DNA of 64,000 nt from Stenopsyche tienmushanensis (GCA_008973525.1 WACJ01000129.1:248001-312000); one strand, 5' to 3'; positions 1-12,970 are shown, numbered from the stretch's first letter. Notes: generated by a model not told the origin, from the sequence alone. Translations and numbers: made by a program.

Positions 1-430
1 GGGAAGCCTGGCAACAGAGATGGGATCAGTCCAGCAAGGGAAGATAGACCCACTGACTTATCCTGGTCGTAAGCAAGTGGAGGGCCTGAAAACACGGTGA
101 AATGATCTTCCGCTTGGCTCACCGGTGCTCACAGAGCATATATGCTTCGGTGCGTACCTGAAGCGGATTGGCAAGACAAGACATCCGCGACGTGCCACCA
201 CTGCCAAGCGGAGGTCGATGGTGCAAAGTTCACCATCACTGACTGTGAGACTCTCCAATACTAAATCAGTTACCTAAAGCCAAACTACCTGTCCTCCTGA
301 AGTAATGTGAAAAACAATACCAGAGGGACAAAGACGGACAAGGGAGGAGTTTGGTCAGTAAGAATCTGATACTACCCTGGGATCAAACCCAGGGTGTTTC
401 ATGTAAGATTCCCCTCCCACAGGAAAAAAA
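1..430 (+). mobile_element. R1-clade LINE, 3' end with tail
   Basis: This is the 3' end of a non-LTR retrotransposon cut by the window edge. Around 120-250 the broken translation resembles the C-terminal part of R1-like ORF2, including the Cys-His-His-Cys knuckle (CHHC followed by a spaced Cys). Positions 260-420 look like an R1-type 3' UTR with a short GC stem (CTGGG/CCCAG near 377-395). It ends in a short A tail at 422-430. Frameshifts and stops make it dead. Confidence 0.5.
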
Positions 431-469
431 CTTCCGTTGCGGGACATTGAGCATGACCTTTGAAGGTAC

Positions 470-1110
470 CAAGCTACTTTCTGATAAGCAGTTCGGCTTC
501 ATTTCAGATTTAATGTAAACGCCATAAACAAGATCATCCACTCAGTTGAAAATACTAGCCTCAAGTACATTTTAGCGATATTCCTCTACTTCCAGGGAGA
601 ATTCGCAAGGAACACCTGGTGGGATTTGATAATTCTTAGAGTTCGAAGAAGTGGAATACTTGCCAACTTGATCAATCTCACCAGAAGCAACCTGTCAAAC
701 AGAACTGTCGTCACTCGGGCAGGCGCATGCTAATGACCTCACCCTAACAGTTTACGGGAAGATTTGCAAAGAAATCTCAGATATGGCTAATGAGGTTCCC
801 AGCTTTTTCTGGGAGTGGAGCGTAACGATAAGTTTACTTGTATGCTCAAAGGGGCAACACGCGCCTTCTGTTAAACTGAGAGGCGATTTAGTGCCATTCA
901 GAAAACATACCACCTAACTGGGCGTCACGCTAACTGAGAGATATCATTTTAAAGAAAACATTTCTGACACGGCGGCTAAAGCTGCAAGGGCTTTTGGAAC
1001 TGGAGACTCGGCAGAAAAAATAGTCGAACAGTTTCCACGGACAGCTTGGCAATTCTAGTAGGCATCACACCCATCGATCTGAAACTTCAGCTTTGGGCTT
1101 GCAAATTTCG
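470..1110 (+). mobile_element. R1-like LINE reverse transcriptase relic
   Basis: Conceptual translation with several frame changes follows the usual order of an R1-like reverse transcriptase: a fingers block (FGFISDL, then DAIN), the palm A region with the catalytic Asp degraded (AIF.YFQGEF), the WW.L helix, then the thumb with KGATRAPSVKLRG and KAARAF. Catalytic motifs are broken, so it is inactive. It lies downstream of the tail of a separate LINE copy at 1-430 on the same strand, so two insertions are present. Confidence 0.55.
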
Positions 1111-3055
1111 CTAAAAAAACGGCCGAATAATTAAAGTTGGCAACCAAGTCCTCAATCCAGAGGATGCAACAACGATAGAAGACTTGAGACATGACCATTT
1201 TAGCGCCCACTTAACGGAACTTGGACTCGCGAACACATCAGTACATGGACGCAGATCATATTCTATAGTCATGTACTGGAATGGCTTCCAATGTGTTGTG
1301 TCTGTGGATAATGTGAGGGACCCGTTAGGCACAGATGTCTGGTGACCCATCCTAGTGCTTTCAGCGCTTTAACGCGTTTTGTACAAGTTTCGGTGCCATA
1401 GGCGCTCCAGACGAATACTATGAAAAATGATGGGTGGTTCCAAAACACTCGTAGCAGACGTCTCTAAAGAAAAATCAGAACCCACACTAAGAGGTAGAAT
1501 CGCACACATCTCTCACAATGGTAGAAGCAAACACAATTGCGCCCTTCTGCGGAGGCCCTCAGCCACCGCACGACAATTATACTGCGACTATGTAAACAAT
1601 TACATAGCATGAGCAACCGCGTAGCTGAACTTCTTTCCTATCTCGTGCAATGCCCTCGGTCACCACATGGAGCAGTATGCGGTCCTCTCGGGGGACATTA
1701 AATTATTCTTGCACTAGACCAGTGTTATTAGTTGCAAGAGCTGTTGCTTCGACCTAGATACATGCTCGGGAGTGTAGTGGACTCCCTTATTTTCTTTTTT
1801 TTAACTCACTAATAAAAGGGTTACATATGCTATATAAGAAGATGTTCTTGAGGTGAATTTTTGGGGATGTACCGCATCCAGTATGAATCAAATTGCTGCT
1901 TGTGGTTATTATATGATGGTGATGAAATCTGCCATGACAATTATTCAATAGCGAACTGACGTTCAAGAACCGCTTAAATGGTTAAAGGCCGACACAAGAA
2001 TCATCATTTAATATTGCTTTCCAAGGTTCTGATTTTAAATGTGGATCAGAGTCATGGCCATCCACTGTCTGCATGCGCTTTGGTCGAAAAATAAAAACAT
2101 TAAATTTTCGTTTAAGGAAAATTGAAGCGTGAAAATTCAGCTGGCTCTCAAATGTCATGCTTACTTGTACTTGTATTTTTACGTCTCAATGAGCCGTGAA
2201 TCAGATTATCAAAATGCGATACTCGCCAACGATGCCTCCAAAAAAGCTGCCACGAGCCCAATGAGACCGTGTCGTGACGAATCTATTTTCATCGAAGGAT
2301 GCTGTCTACTATCCTCTGGAAATAGCTTTCGCTCAATGAAGTTGTGGACGAAGGTAAACTGCGTCATCAGGCTGGTCATCCACATCTGCTGCAGACGGCG
2401 AAACCAAAACAAACGGCAATAAGCAAACAATGCGATGCGTCATCGTGATCTGCTTACATTACCAACTGGCACATCCATCATTGAGACATTGCTTCCATCC
2501 TCAAAGACCAGGTATCATCGACTGTGGGATTTCTTCGTCGCCATGTGCGAGATGCTAATGTTAGATTAATGACATTTCAACTGCCCGACCGTTTTTTATC
2601 CATCCATTAGAAGACAATTTGGAAGAATTTGGTCATGTAGCTGGCGAGCGAGCGTAAAAAATCGGCTCGTGAAACACAAACATGGTTCATTGGGTCATAT
2701 GAAAAAATTGTTACACTCGTGAAAATCCAACACAAAAAGACACCAACTAAAACCTCAAACTTTTAAGTGAAAGCAAGCGAAACGACGCCGTTGAAGAAAT
2801 CCATCCAAGATCTATTACTTATTGTGGAAAGTCACCAAAGTGAAATTGAATGACCGAATGATATATGCACTCGCATCTTAGATTAGCTTTACGATCCTTG
2901 CCGATGTGAGCATCAAATTTATTAAGCACACGTTTTGAAATTTCACCTTTTTCCGATTTAAAATGCCTGGCTTAATGTCGATTAATACAAAAACGTGTAC
3001 ATTGAATTTAAATTTGATGTCGTTACATCAGTTTGACGATGGAAGAAAAGACGCC
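1111..3055. other. Non-coding stretch, no gene seen
   Basis: The first 250 bases may continue the LINE, but the frames are too broken to follow. The remainder shows only short unrelated ORFs (such as 2129-2422 and its antisense partner) with no recognisable family, splice pattern or repeats. Confidence 0.4.
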
Positions 3056-3100
3056 GAATATTAGATGATGATTAATAACTTTAATCATCATCTAATATTC
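3056..3100. repeat. Perfect 20-bp hairpin, 5-nt loop
   Basis: Arms 3056-3075 and 3081-3100 are exact reverse complements (GAATATTAGATGATGATTAA on the left), separated by TAACT. No transposase or terminal duplication was seen around it. Confidence 0.9.
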
Positions 3101-3274
3101 TTAATTAAATAGTTTTGTTATGGAAATTGCAATTCTATGTTCTATGAGGGTGACCCAACTGCGAGACTCTACGGTGACGAAAAATCACCTCCCTTTATTT
3201 CTCATGTCCATCACATAATCTATCGTTTGTATATCTATACGAATGCTCATAAATATAATATATTTATATATATA

Positions 3275-3870
3275 TTAGGTTGTCCCATAAGTTTCTTTCG
3301 CAAATGAACACAGATCTAATCATAGCCATGGTTGAAGAAAACCCGCGTATTTCAACTTGCGATGTTCTTCTCCAACGACATAATAGCCAACCTTTTTTGA
3401 AGAGACTTATCAATGGAGATGACAGTTGGATACTCTATGACAATATTCAACGTAAACGGTACCAAGGGTACAGAAGCTTTAACTGTAGCTAAACCTGGCC
3501 TACGTCCAAAAAAAGTTTTGCTATGCATTTGGTGGGACTGAAAGGGAGTAGTTTATTATGAGCTACCTCAGCAAGGTTAAACAATCAATTCAACAAAATA
3601 TTGTTTCCAACTAGACAATCTAAAGGATGTAATTAAGTGGTAAAAAAATGTATTCAAAAAATGATATAAAAATGTACCTTGATCAATATTTTGCCAAAAA
3701 ACCTGGGAAATTTTGGCAAAAAGGCATTATAAGACTTCCGTAGAGATGGAGAAAAGTAATAGAACAAAATGGATCATATATTATTCAATAAATTTTGATA
3801 TATTGTAATACAAATTATTGTTTATTTTATTCTTAACATGAAAACGAAATAAACTTATGGGACACCCTAA
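3275..3870 (+). mobile_element. mariner, internally deleted, with both TIRs
   Basis: The TIRs begin TTAGGTTGTCCCATAAG on the left and end CTTATGGGACACCCTAA on the right, flanked by the TA dinucleotides 3273-3274 and 3871-3872 expected for mariner. The internal part retains transposase segments: NGDDSWILYDN (second catalytic-Asp region) and, after a frame break, AKPGLRPKKVLLCIWWDWKG near 3490-3550. It spans about 0.6 kb against the usual 1.3 kb, so the N-terminal half is mostly deleted and the element is non-autonomous. Confidence 0.85.
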
Positions 3871-4015
3871 TATAATGCTTCCACATTATTGAATATACAT
3901 AAAAACTTGACTTTTAAAGGGATATTTCAATAAAGATGATCTAAATTTGTTAAATTATAGCGGCCTTATTTTTAAAGTAATATTTTTAAAAAAAGTTGTT
4001 TATTATTTAATAATA

Positions 4016-4437
4016 CACTTGAACCTTTTTTGTGCGATAGATACGTTCCGCGGAAAATCGCACAAAAAAAGCTATGACTTACATAGAAAAAGTGAACATA
4101 CGTTTCATGAATTTTAAAAACCGCATAACTTTGAAACAGCTATATAAAATATATCCAAAATCGCATTAAAAAAATTAATAAAAAAACAGGAAAACATTTA
4201 AAGGACAAATTTTAAAGATGTGTGACATTTGAGATGCCAGACATTCAATAAAGAAATACCATGCAATATGCAATATAATTTACAGTCCGATAATATTTTT
4301 TTTCCAAATTTCGGTTAGTGTTGATAATTAATTTCCTATTTTATCCAAAATATCTCTATAAGTACTCTTTATGAAATTAAAAAAAAATGCTTTAAAAAAA
4401 CCGCATAACTTCGAAATCGCACAAAAAGAGGTTTGAT
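4016..4437. mobile_element. pogo/Tigger-like MITE
   Basis: The left end CACTTGAACCTTTTTTGTGC and the right end (GCACAAAAAGAGGTTTGA read outward) form inverted termini. An internal motif (CCGCATAACTT.GAA) occurs twice, near 4121 and 4402, in the manner of pogo subterminal repeats. A TA dinucleotide precedes the left end (4014-4015). No transposase is visible. Confidence 0.55.
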
Positions 4438-6412
4438 TATATATGGCAAATTATCATGCAAAGCTATGGCGTTGAACAATGTTTATAATAAGCAAATTTT
4501 TTGTGACTTAAATTGGATGATATACATATCGACGGTGTGTGGTTCAAAATATGACATCGGTATGTATGACACAGTGCATGCCATGATGGACATTCTGCAC
4601 GATCGATTTGAGCGCAAAGTCATCGAAAATTGAATTTTCTAAATACGTACCATCAATTGATATTTGAATGATTTTATTTTAAATATTAAAAAAATATGAA
4701 TAGATATCTTTTATAAAACTTATTTCATTTGCATTTACAAATGAAGCATCTTTATAGAAATACCCTGAAATATTGTATAATAATTTGAATCATGAAAAAA
4801 CCCTAAATATTAAATACATTGGGTTTTAATATGTATTTAATAATAGAATAATTGCCTTTGGATTTCTCTCAGTGATAAATTTTAAGTATACAATCAATTT
4901 ATTAATGAAAATTGACAATAATAAATCTATTAGAAATCTTAATTGAGTTTTAATCAAAATAATCTTAATATCGTCTAGACTTCTTGAAAATACAATTCGA
5001 TATTAGTTGGAAGAATATGAGGTTTTGTTAAGGTCGTGCTTTTGAATAAGGGCTCAATCGCTTGCAGAACGGCGTGCCACACATGCATCACCTTACTCAA
5101 TGCCTTCATCTGGTCCAAAGATCACTGTTTAACCTTTTGAGAAGTGCTCAGTCAGCTCTTATCAGCGTAAAACAATTTTCAATCCGAGGCAGACTCAATA
5201 TACAAGAGTGCTCTTTCTGAATAAGTGAAGAGGGGGTCCCAGGCCCTGGGACAGTACTCCTTTAGGGCACACAATTTACATGCCATTATTTAAATCAACA
5301 CATCAAATGCTTATAATAATCCAGCCGCACTGTGGAATTCATTCCTGTGTATATATAATACAGGAATTCAGTAAAAAATGAATGACATCAATGTAAGCAT
5401 ACATCAACCTCTAAGAAGGACGATTGAACCAATATATCCGATTGTTTATCCATAATCTATATTTGCGAACTGAGGTAAACATCAAGATCCAGCCGGCAAA
5501 TTGAAGAAGATCATTGGCGATTTTAAATCGAAATCCACGATGATCATTTAAGCATCATTACTTAAATCACACGTCTTTACACAATTCTGGTCGCGATGTA
5601 GGTACGAACAGTCAGTCACGTACCACTACTTCCTCGGATGTTCACAGACTTTATACTAAAATGAATAGCCATCCCTTGAATATTAATCATTTGTTACCAT
5701 ACGAGTTGTACAAAATACATTTTTTACTATTAAGGAATGACTCTAGACACGCTTTGAATCTCAATGACTCTGGAATATGTGCTGTGTGTGAAGTTAAGAC
5801 ACATGCTTTGTGACATCCTTTATGCCTTGAGGATTATTAAAATACTTAATAATGGCCTGGAGAACATATGGGTTCAATAACCATAGCCCTCCAATGAAAT
5901 GTATTTGATTAAAACGATCATGATCGAGGATATGCCGTACAAATATCCATTACTATCTATATATTTAGAATTTGAAATAAACGTTTTTATAATGCACAAA
6001 AACAGTTCCCTGGTATGTCACCAAAATTATGTAGTAGTATAAGGTAGAAATCTGTAGTAGTCAATCAAATTATTGGTACCGATTGTTCGACATTTTATTG
6101 GTCCCCTGTTTATATATCGACCTCTATTACCGATCGAAATAAATAATAAACGTCTTCCGTCGTTCAACGTAGCCGACTCGTTGATCGGGACCATCGATTA
6201 CTCATCGCGCTGAGGTGCTCTCAATTTCAAATTCACAACCTTGGCAAGTTTCTGGAAGCTTTTATATAGAGATAATGATGAAACATCTGAGCTGCTTTTG
6301 TGACAATGATCGTTGCCCATACGTTTATATCAATAAATCAATTTATAAAGATGAGCCGAAACTTGTTGTGGAAGATGTGTTGATTCAAAATCTGAGTACG
6401 TTTTAAAATAAT
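4438..6412. other. AT-rich intergenic, no gene seen
   Basis: No convincing coding region. The block GAGTGCTCTTTCTGAATA at about 5208-5225 recurs near 16446 and, degraded, near 25680, so it is a fragment of a dispersed repeat. The small ORF at 6215-6406 has no recognised family. Confidence 0.4.
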
Positions 6413-7050
6413 ATACAAAGATAGTCCCAAAAGTACCCAACCTAACGTATAGATGACGGCTACTGTTGTATAAAAAAATACTATCATATAAAGTACAAAT
6501 CATAGAAAATGTCGCAAAAAGCCCTTAAAAGGGACGCCCTAAGAGTGGTCATAAAGTTTGTATGCTCAATCGGTCCGCTTTTCGGATCACCGATATGACG
6601 AATGAGCGCTTTGTGTAATCTTAATTTAAATATTTAGAGCATTCTGATTGTAAATTCTGTATCGCATATTGACTGAAAATTTAGACGCGATAAAGTTGTG
6701 CGCAAGATGGGTGCTGCATTTGCTCACAATGAATCAAAAACAGCGTCGTGAAGATGCCTTAACCGAGTGTTTGGCAATGTTTCACAGGACTATGAATGAA
6801 ACATGGGTCCATCACATCAAATATATAAACATAACCTCTGTATGAACTTATGTGATCGCACAGATCATATGTGATACGCATTTATCAAAAAAAATGTCGC
6901 AAAACGCCTTAAAACAGGACTTAAGGAGGATAAGGTTTGTATGCTCAATCGGTCCGCTTTTCGAACCGCTGAATGAGCGACCCGCATATATTATAAAAAC
7001 GGACAAAGTCAATCAGTGTTGGTGCATGTAAAGTAGAATGGTTGAGTAAA
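6413..7050 (+). mobile_element. Composite: mariner relic flanked by hairpin modules
   Basis: The order is a mariner-type end (AGTCCCAAAAGTACCC at about 6423), hairpin module copy 1 (CGGTCCG at 6571), a mariner transposase relic at about 6695-6830 (LCARWVPRLLTMNQKQ in broken frame, then NETWVHH), then hairpin module copy 2 (CGGTCCG at 6950), which ends with a tract containing CAATCAGTGTTGG at about 7010-7022. The same order recurs at 38.22-39.11 kb. The transposase is broken and lacks its N-terminus. Confidence 0.7.
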
Positions 7051-8104
7051 ATAAAAACAGGGTCTCTGCGATTTGCGCCTCAAGCTCAGTTGTGCCCTGT
7101 CAGACACATCAATATGATTCAATTGTGGCCATAAAAAGTCAATCAACATTGATCGCAATAGCATTTCTAGCATTATCTTGCAAGAAATTTGATCCAATCA
7201 TTTGCCAAAAATGCATACAAAATTTAGCTTGAGAATACTGACATCCAAGATTTTGGATGACCCTTTAAGTTCAAAATGCATTATCAAAGACCAGCACACC
7301 TTTTGTCGCATGGACTTGGATTTCCATGATCCATATCAAGGCGGTGAATTCGTGTGCACATATTCTGCCATCGTCATCAGATCAGAGCTGCCGAAGATCA
7401 GCTATTTAAGCATTCTCGTCGTCCTTTGTATTGCATATTTGGAGAGCCTTCATTGTTTTGCTTGATCATCGACCTATCTTTTGATTATGGACTTGTCCAA
7501 GGATACTACTATCGTAAGGATCGAGAACCTTGCAATCAAGTTTTCAAGGCCTTGGGAGTTCAGGTCTGCTTTCTTCGATGCTGGAATGTCTACTCACTCG
7601 CTGTTAATATATTGCAAAACGAGGAACATTGACATTGAGGTACTGCCTTAATGGCACCAATGCTGATGATCTTAAATTGGTATCGGAGAGGACCTTCGTC
7701 TGGAAAAGGGCAAAAATTGCACCTCGTTTATTTAATGCCAATTTGTGCTATAATTCTATAACAATTTTTATATAATTGATTTTAATTTTTTTTTAAAATA
7801 TATAATAAAATCATCCAATCAATCGCATTGTATAATCATAAATTTAAATGCTATAATAAGTTATGCAATCATATATATCAGGTTTTCATCTCTCTCAAGC
7901 ATATATAGAAAATTATAAGGCTGTGGCTGCACTTCAGCACCTAATTCTAGTCATTTTTATACAAAAAATGATCTAATAGATCTCTAACGCCTCCCCCATG
8001 ATCAGAGTCGTAACAACGGTATGAAGCGCCTGTGGCAATTATCGAACTTGCCCTCTCCCCCGGATAGTCCCCCTGCGCGCTACTATGATATGTATTTGGT
8101 ACAC
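7051..8104. other. Unassigned stretch with broken ORFs
   Basis: Two overlapping ORFs on + (7202-7465 and 7354-7632) look like one frame-shifted relic; the product is not recognised. Downstream, at about 8006-8050, is a fragment beginning GTCGTAACAACGGTATGAAGCG, a sequence that recurs beside hairpin-module copies at 13667, 23040, 54398 and 58480. Confidence 0.35.
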
Positions 8105-8240
8105 CATATGAAATTCTGAACCCCGTATCTATTATATTTCATATCGATATTCTCATTATTAGAGTCGAGTTTTAGTAAATACATCATAGTGAAGGAAAGG
8201 TTAGACGAGGCCGTACGAGCTGCCAAGACGAACAGTACAG
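8105..8240 (+). mobile_element. hAT fragment joined to mariner fragment
   Basis: Positions 8105-8200 match the core of the dispersed hAT family seen in fuller form at 35264-35823 (TCTGAACCCCGTATC onward). At about 8202 the sequence switches to a mariner transposase piece (ACGAGGCCGTACGAGCTGCC) that also occurs at 55500 and 59137. Confidence 0.6.
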
Positions 8241-9785
8241 CCAGTTAATATTCAATATTCGCTAAAAATGTCGCACATTGAATGAATCATACGATCTAGA
8301 TAACAATGTTATGATGATTTAAAAACTTAAGTCATAAATAATCGCGATATCAGTTGATTGGAACAAATTTATTGTTTTTCATGGCATAGTTTTACTGGAT
8401 TAACCGAATATATCTTCATCAGCTGCTCTTAAATGAACTTTCAAATTCAATTTAGAATTTTATCGATTGAATTGTGGCGTGGGTATTAACACAATCCACT
8501 TAATTGTGTATTAGAAAATGGACTTTGGCTGATTTTTTTCTTCGTCAGATTGGATAATTTCAGCATTCTGTTTGAGCATGGTTGTAATGTTAATAATCTG
8601 ATGATATATATAATTGAAAATGTTTATATAAAAAAAGGAATGATTGATAAGATTGCTATATACATTTTATAGAAGTCGAAAATAGTTTTAAATCTAATAT
8701 AAAAATCAGCACAAATGCTGGTATTAATATATCCAAGGATTTCTAATCACTTCGGTATTTTACTGATGACCGTATTGACGAAGATTCTGTCGAATTTGTC
8801 ATATTTCGCGGTTAGTTATAATAGTTCTTGGACGCTTATTTTCATCCATTGGGGAATGTTTTATAGCCACAACTATTTGTTATATATATTCCAGCTTTTC
8901 CTTCTATTTTTCCCATGATAGTTGTTGGGGAAGTTTATGTTTGGATTTCCAGATAATAAGTAGTGAGCGCTTTGGATCTATTTTCTTTATTTTTATAATT
9001 CGAATTCTATTAAAATATATGGTTTCCATCTGATATAGTATTTTTTCAACTCTTGTAACATTGTAAGTTGAATGAAAACAAAAAGTAACAATATAATTGT
9101 GTTGACTAATAATATTTATTCAGTGCTTAATGAAGATGTTCTTTTGAAATTTATTTTTGAGAATTCATCCCTTGAAGATGAATCTAGAACCAGATGGATA
9201 AATGAAATGGACAATTAACAACTGCGAGCCATGTTGAATGCAAACTCTCGACTGATCTCACGAAAACTTGCAGATATATTATTAATAAATCATAAAACTT
9301 ATCAGATAGGTTAACTATCTGCGGATCTTTGATTGTAACTAATGACGATAAATAGATTATATAAAATGCTGTGACATGAAAACGACATAGATAAACCCTC
9401 ATAAAGATCTATTTCTATTTTAAAAGACGAATTACTCCAGAAAAATGTTTTATGTGTACTTAGATATTAAATGTGTACTTCAAATCATGGCATACAACAT
9501 ATATACGAGCCATTTTTATTATATATTACACAAACGCGATGCAATATTTAGATAGAAATTTCTAAAAATTCTCACTTCCACCAGGTTTTAATTTCAATCT
9601 AAAAATGAATGTTACGAAAAATCGATACGTTTTCTGCAAACTTACATGCAGTCATTTCTAGGTGATTTTAAGACCTCCTGTATTTAGGGACGCTCCCCTT
9701 TCTGATTTTATGGTGTGTACTCTCTGCAGAATTAGTAGTAGTCCTGCTCTAAAACAGATACGAATGTAAAAAATACATGTTTTCA
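8241..9785. other. AT-rich intergenic, nothing seen
   Basis: Only short ORFs rich in Phe/Leu/Ile that follow from base composition. No splice-flanked exon, repeat family or RNA gene was recognised. Confidence 0.4.
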
Positions 9786-9876
9786 AAAATAAGGTCGCCA
9801 GCCACACCTCCTGTAGAATTCGAACCCAAGATGATTGAGTTACGAGTTCAACCGCTTAACCGCGGGACTTACCGGT
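9786..9876 (-). repeat. tRNA-derived SINE fragment
   Basis: Read on the minus strand, there is a Pol III A-box-like sequence (CGGTTAAGCGG, one mismatch to TRGYNNARNGG) at about 9853-9863. A B-box-like sequence (GGTTCGAATTC) lies at 9816-9826, with near-tRNA spacing. A degraded second copy in the same orientation lies at 14315-14385. No intact tRNA cloverleaf is kept. Confidence 0.55.
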
Positions 9877-9884
9877 AACTATAA

Positions 9885-9990
9885 ATGGAGTGTTTTATTT
9901 TTATACATAGGTCCCTTCATAAGAAATGCATTTATTCCATCGGAAAGGAAGCTTTTTGATCCAATCACTGAAAACCAGTTGTGCACGTAT
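9885..9990 (-). mobile_element. mariner transposase C-terminus relic
   Basis: The minus-strand translation reads FSDWIKKLPFRWNKCISYEGTYV, the characteristic C-terminal tail of mariner transposases (IxKLxxRWxKCIxxxGxYV). A related copy is at 36041-36130. Nothing else of the element is clearly retained. Confidence 0.6.
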
Positions 9991-10089
9991 TATTCGGCCG
10001 CAGCGTTGTCTTGAAATCGTTGCCCGCTGCGTTGTCATGCAGAAGAAAGACAAGTCTCAGACGACAGACAGCGACTGATAAGATTGGAG

Positions 10090-10430
10090 GGTCTTTAAAT
10101 ACAACCCTATTTTCTGCGCTGCTGCGTGGTCTGTTCCGGGTTAATCCAGACTAGCCACACAGATAATGACATCCACTGATCATTAGCCCCATGGGAAACG
10201 CTACGCGCAGAGCAATCAGGCGCCCACCTCTTTTGCTCCACGCCCTCCGGAGGAGGCGAGGTTTCCGCTTCAGGAAGACCAGCTTCAGACCACGTGCACC
10301 CGAAGGTACGTTGGAAGAGGAAGAATTGGGTTATTCTAAATTCAAAGGAATACTACTGCGGGTTCACTGCCACAACGACCCCAAACTCATTTTGAAGGAG
10401 GCTGCAGAAGATGATGGACTACAGGGATTA
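10090..10430 (+). repeat. Unidentified dispersed repeat B, copy 1
   Basis: This stretch is homologous to the minus strand of 32270-32640: both share GACTAGCCACACAGA, then a GC-rich block, then AAGGTACG.TGGA. The open frame at 10191-10478 (95 codons, Arg-rich) is not conserved in the second copy, so it is probably not a host gene. The family is not recognised; a retroelement is likely. Confidence 0.5.
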
Positions 10431-10855
10431 ACCATTCCTCATGGTACTCATATCGGTTCGGTCATTTGTAGTAGTTAGCCATGGAGACGAGTCGCCGTTC
10501 GACCAGCCTAAAGTTGTTCTCCCCTGTGTACAATGGGCTGTTGAAGATAGTAGTGATGCCTTTGACACAGACTCCACCAACTTCTGTAATCAGCAGTTCC
10601 ATACACCTCTTTACAGGAACGCACACAGGGTGAGCTGCGTACCCAACTCATGTTAGCTGAACTACCCCAGCAGCGTTTAATGAGCAAACCGATGAAGCTG
10701 CTTTCGCACACATCTACTCTACATCATTACTCCAGAGGTTCAATCGTTGCCCACTGGCGCATTCACCATTGACACAATTACAACCATCGTAATGTGGCAA
10801 TCGCCCTCTCAAAGGCTTTCATTAATGTTCATTGCAGGACTCCATTTATGTATCA
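10431..10855. other. Unassigned, no gene seen
   Basis: Overlapping short ORFs on both strands with no family resemblance. It may be a continuation of repeat B. Confidence 0.3.
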
Positions 10856-11365
10856 TTCAAAAATAGATAAATAATACACTAAAAAATTCTAATATGATTT
10901 TGAAAATATGTCCGAAGTAACATTAAAGCATCGAATGCTTCGTCATTTAGTCTGGATCTGATTTTAGAAACCAGGCAACTGCTGCTGAAAATGCACACTC
11001 AGCCTCCACACTCGTTGGAGGTATCGTCATCAGATATTTAAACGCTAGTTCGAGTTGATGACCGCGTGAGCCCCCATTTTCGTGTAACACCATCAATGTG
11101 ACTGATAAAAATTCCTCTCTGCTGAGACGCGGACTAAAACTCGCAAAATTCCTATACTATAATACTTTGATGTGATTCGTAATCATATTACGGAGGAATA
11201 CAAAAATTCTGAACCCCGTATCTATTATATTTCATATCGATATTCCCATTATTAGAGTCGAGGTGTAGTAAATACATCACCGGTAGGAAAGATTAATATA
11301 ACAAATTGAAAAACATATATGTATTCTATATATGTATACATAGATTAGACAGTTACTGCCCCTAG
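10856..11365 (+). mobile_element. hAT family 1, truncated copy
   Basis: This shares the hAT family core (CTGAACCCCGTATC, ATTCCCATTATTAGAG, GTAGTAAATACATCACCGG). It also contains, on the minus strand at about 10940-11060, a broken hAT C-terminal dimerisation segment (YLMTIP.TSVEAE.AFSAA, then a shifted KIRSRLNDE). The terminal TIRs are missing. Confidence 0.65.
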
Positions 11366-11545
11366 ACTAATATCGGTCTGTGATTCAAAAAAGCAAAATT
11401 CCGGGTTATATTTGAACGTCCCCCGTATGAACAAAATTCAACTAGCGATCATGGTAAAATTTCAGCCGACTATTAGTTATATGACCATATGAAGATTTAA
11501 TTATTTTTGCGGCTTTAAATTCTCTCCTTAATTATATACATATAT

Positions 11546-11758
11546 TTAAAAATAGCAGTGCGACCGCAGGTTTATGATGCGTGCATCGAGTTGCGTTCTA
11601 CCATTTGGACTCAGTCTGCGATAATACTCGACGGTGTGAGGACGCATTTCTCGTCTTTCGAGTGCTTCGGAGTACAAACCGTTAAAAATAATTAATTTAT
11701 TCGCGAATAAATCGATATCTGTTAATTGTGACAATTCATCTAAAGGTATACATCTCAA
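11546..11758 (-). CDS. Unrecognised protein-like ORF
   Basis: A 69-70 codon open frame on the minus strand starts at a non-ATG codon and has an in-frame TGA two codons upstream. Its composition (LDELSQLTDIDLF, ALERREMRPHTVEYYRRL) looks more like real protein than the AT-biased chance ORFs around it. I do not recognise the family. It may be a relic exon or a transposon fragment. No clean splice acceptor in the right phase was found, so a functional gene is not claimed. Confidence 0.2.
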   Translation of the reverse strand: MRCIPLDELSQLTDIDLFANKLIIFNGLYSEALERREMRPHTVEYYRRLSPNGRTQLDARIINLRSHCYF

Positions 11759-12970
11759 AGAATATCATTTTTCAGCCTGAAAGTTGTGAACTTTTGACAG
11801 TGCCGCAAATATTCATAATAACCATAGACTAAATTCGAACCGCGCAAGGTCGCAACACAAGGATATTCGGCCATATACTTAAAATTTTAAATATTCCCTT
11901 TTTTGATCCAACGAGCGGTCGACATATACCGAAAATCGTCCATTATTAATTGAATTCATTCAAATATATATTTGTATTTATTTCAAAATATGTCCTATAA
12001 TTTTTTTTTATTTTTAATTTAAATTTAAAAAATGTAATCAATATTTTAACCGCAATCATTAAAGTCACTTTCACGCCTTGTCGCATGATTTTTAATACGC
12101 TTGCATAAGAATTCAATGGTGTTTTAACGACTTCCCCGTCGAAAAACCGGATCTTCCCTTTGAGAAAGTCTGTTTATTTTATTTTTAAAGTTTTGCAAAT
12201 TTATAAAATTTTCGCAACGGTATTGACCTAAAGAACCGGTTGTCGATCGACTATCATAATATGCATTAGCGATTTAACTACCAGTACACATTGAAAAATT
12301 AACTGTAAATTCGTCTTTATTGCATGGCGCAAAGTATGCATAAATTGCGCCATTTTCCCCCTTTTTTTTCTAATCAAAATAATATTTTTGCAGATTGTGT
12401 TTATTAAATAAAGTGAGCAAGTGTACGTATAAACAATTCAGATTGTGTCCACCAATCGACCGGATTTGAAGTTTAAGCCACAAATCAACAAGGATTTAAT
12501 GATATCTCCTGCTTAAAAAGTAAGTTATAAAATAATGCCATTTGTAAAAAAGCAATTCGGTTTGAAGTTTGCGGTTGTATTCATATGTCGCTTATCAAAT
12601 TTACTTTTATCAAATGCCAATGTAGCGCATACGCATCATTGTCGTGCTATAAAGGTACCTTTACACGATCTATATTATCGTTGAAAAATCAGCCACATAA
12701 ATCATTTTTTTTAAACTCTTCTATCAACGCTATATTTAATGCTCGATACACAAAAAAAAAACAGTTTTCTAGCTAGTGCCAATAACACTATTTTTTAGCT
12801 CAAAAATGAAACTAGAGATACCACCTTCCCATCTTACCAGCACTTGCTTACTTTACTAGCTTGAAAACCAGCCTCGTGTACACCAGGCATTAATCTATCG
12901 TTTGCATGTATACTCCCTAAGCATCTGATCTATAACATCAATACGTTCCTTGTGCCTGTTACAAAACAAG
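11759..12970. other. AT-rich intergenic, nothing seen
   Basis: No recognisable gene, RNA or repeat family beyond homopolymer runs. Confidence 0.4.

Noticed and set aside
10191..10478. Host gene starting MGNATRRAIRR with a GAAG|GTACGT donor
   Set aside because: The stretch is a dispersed repeat with a second copy at 32270-32640 in which the frame is not kept.
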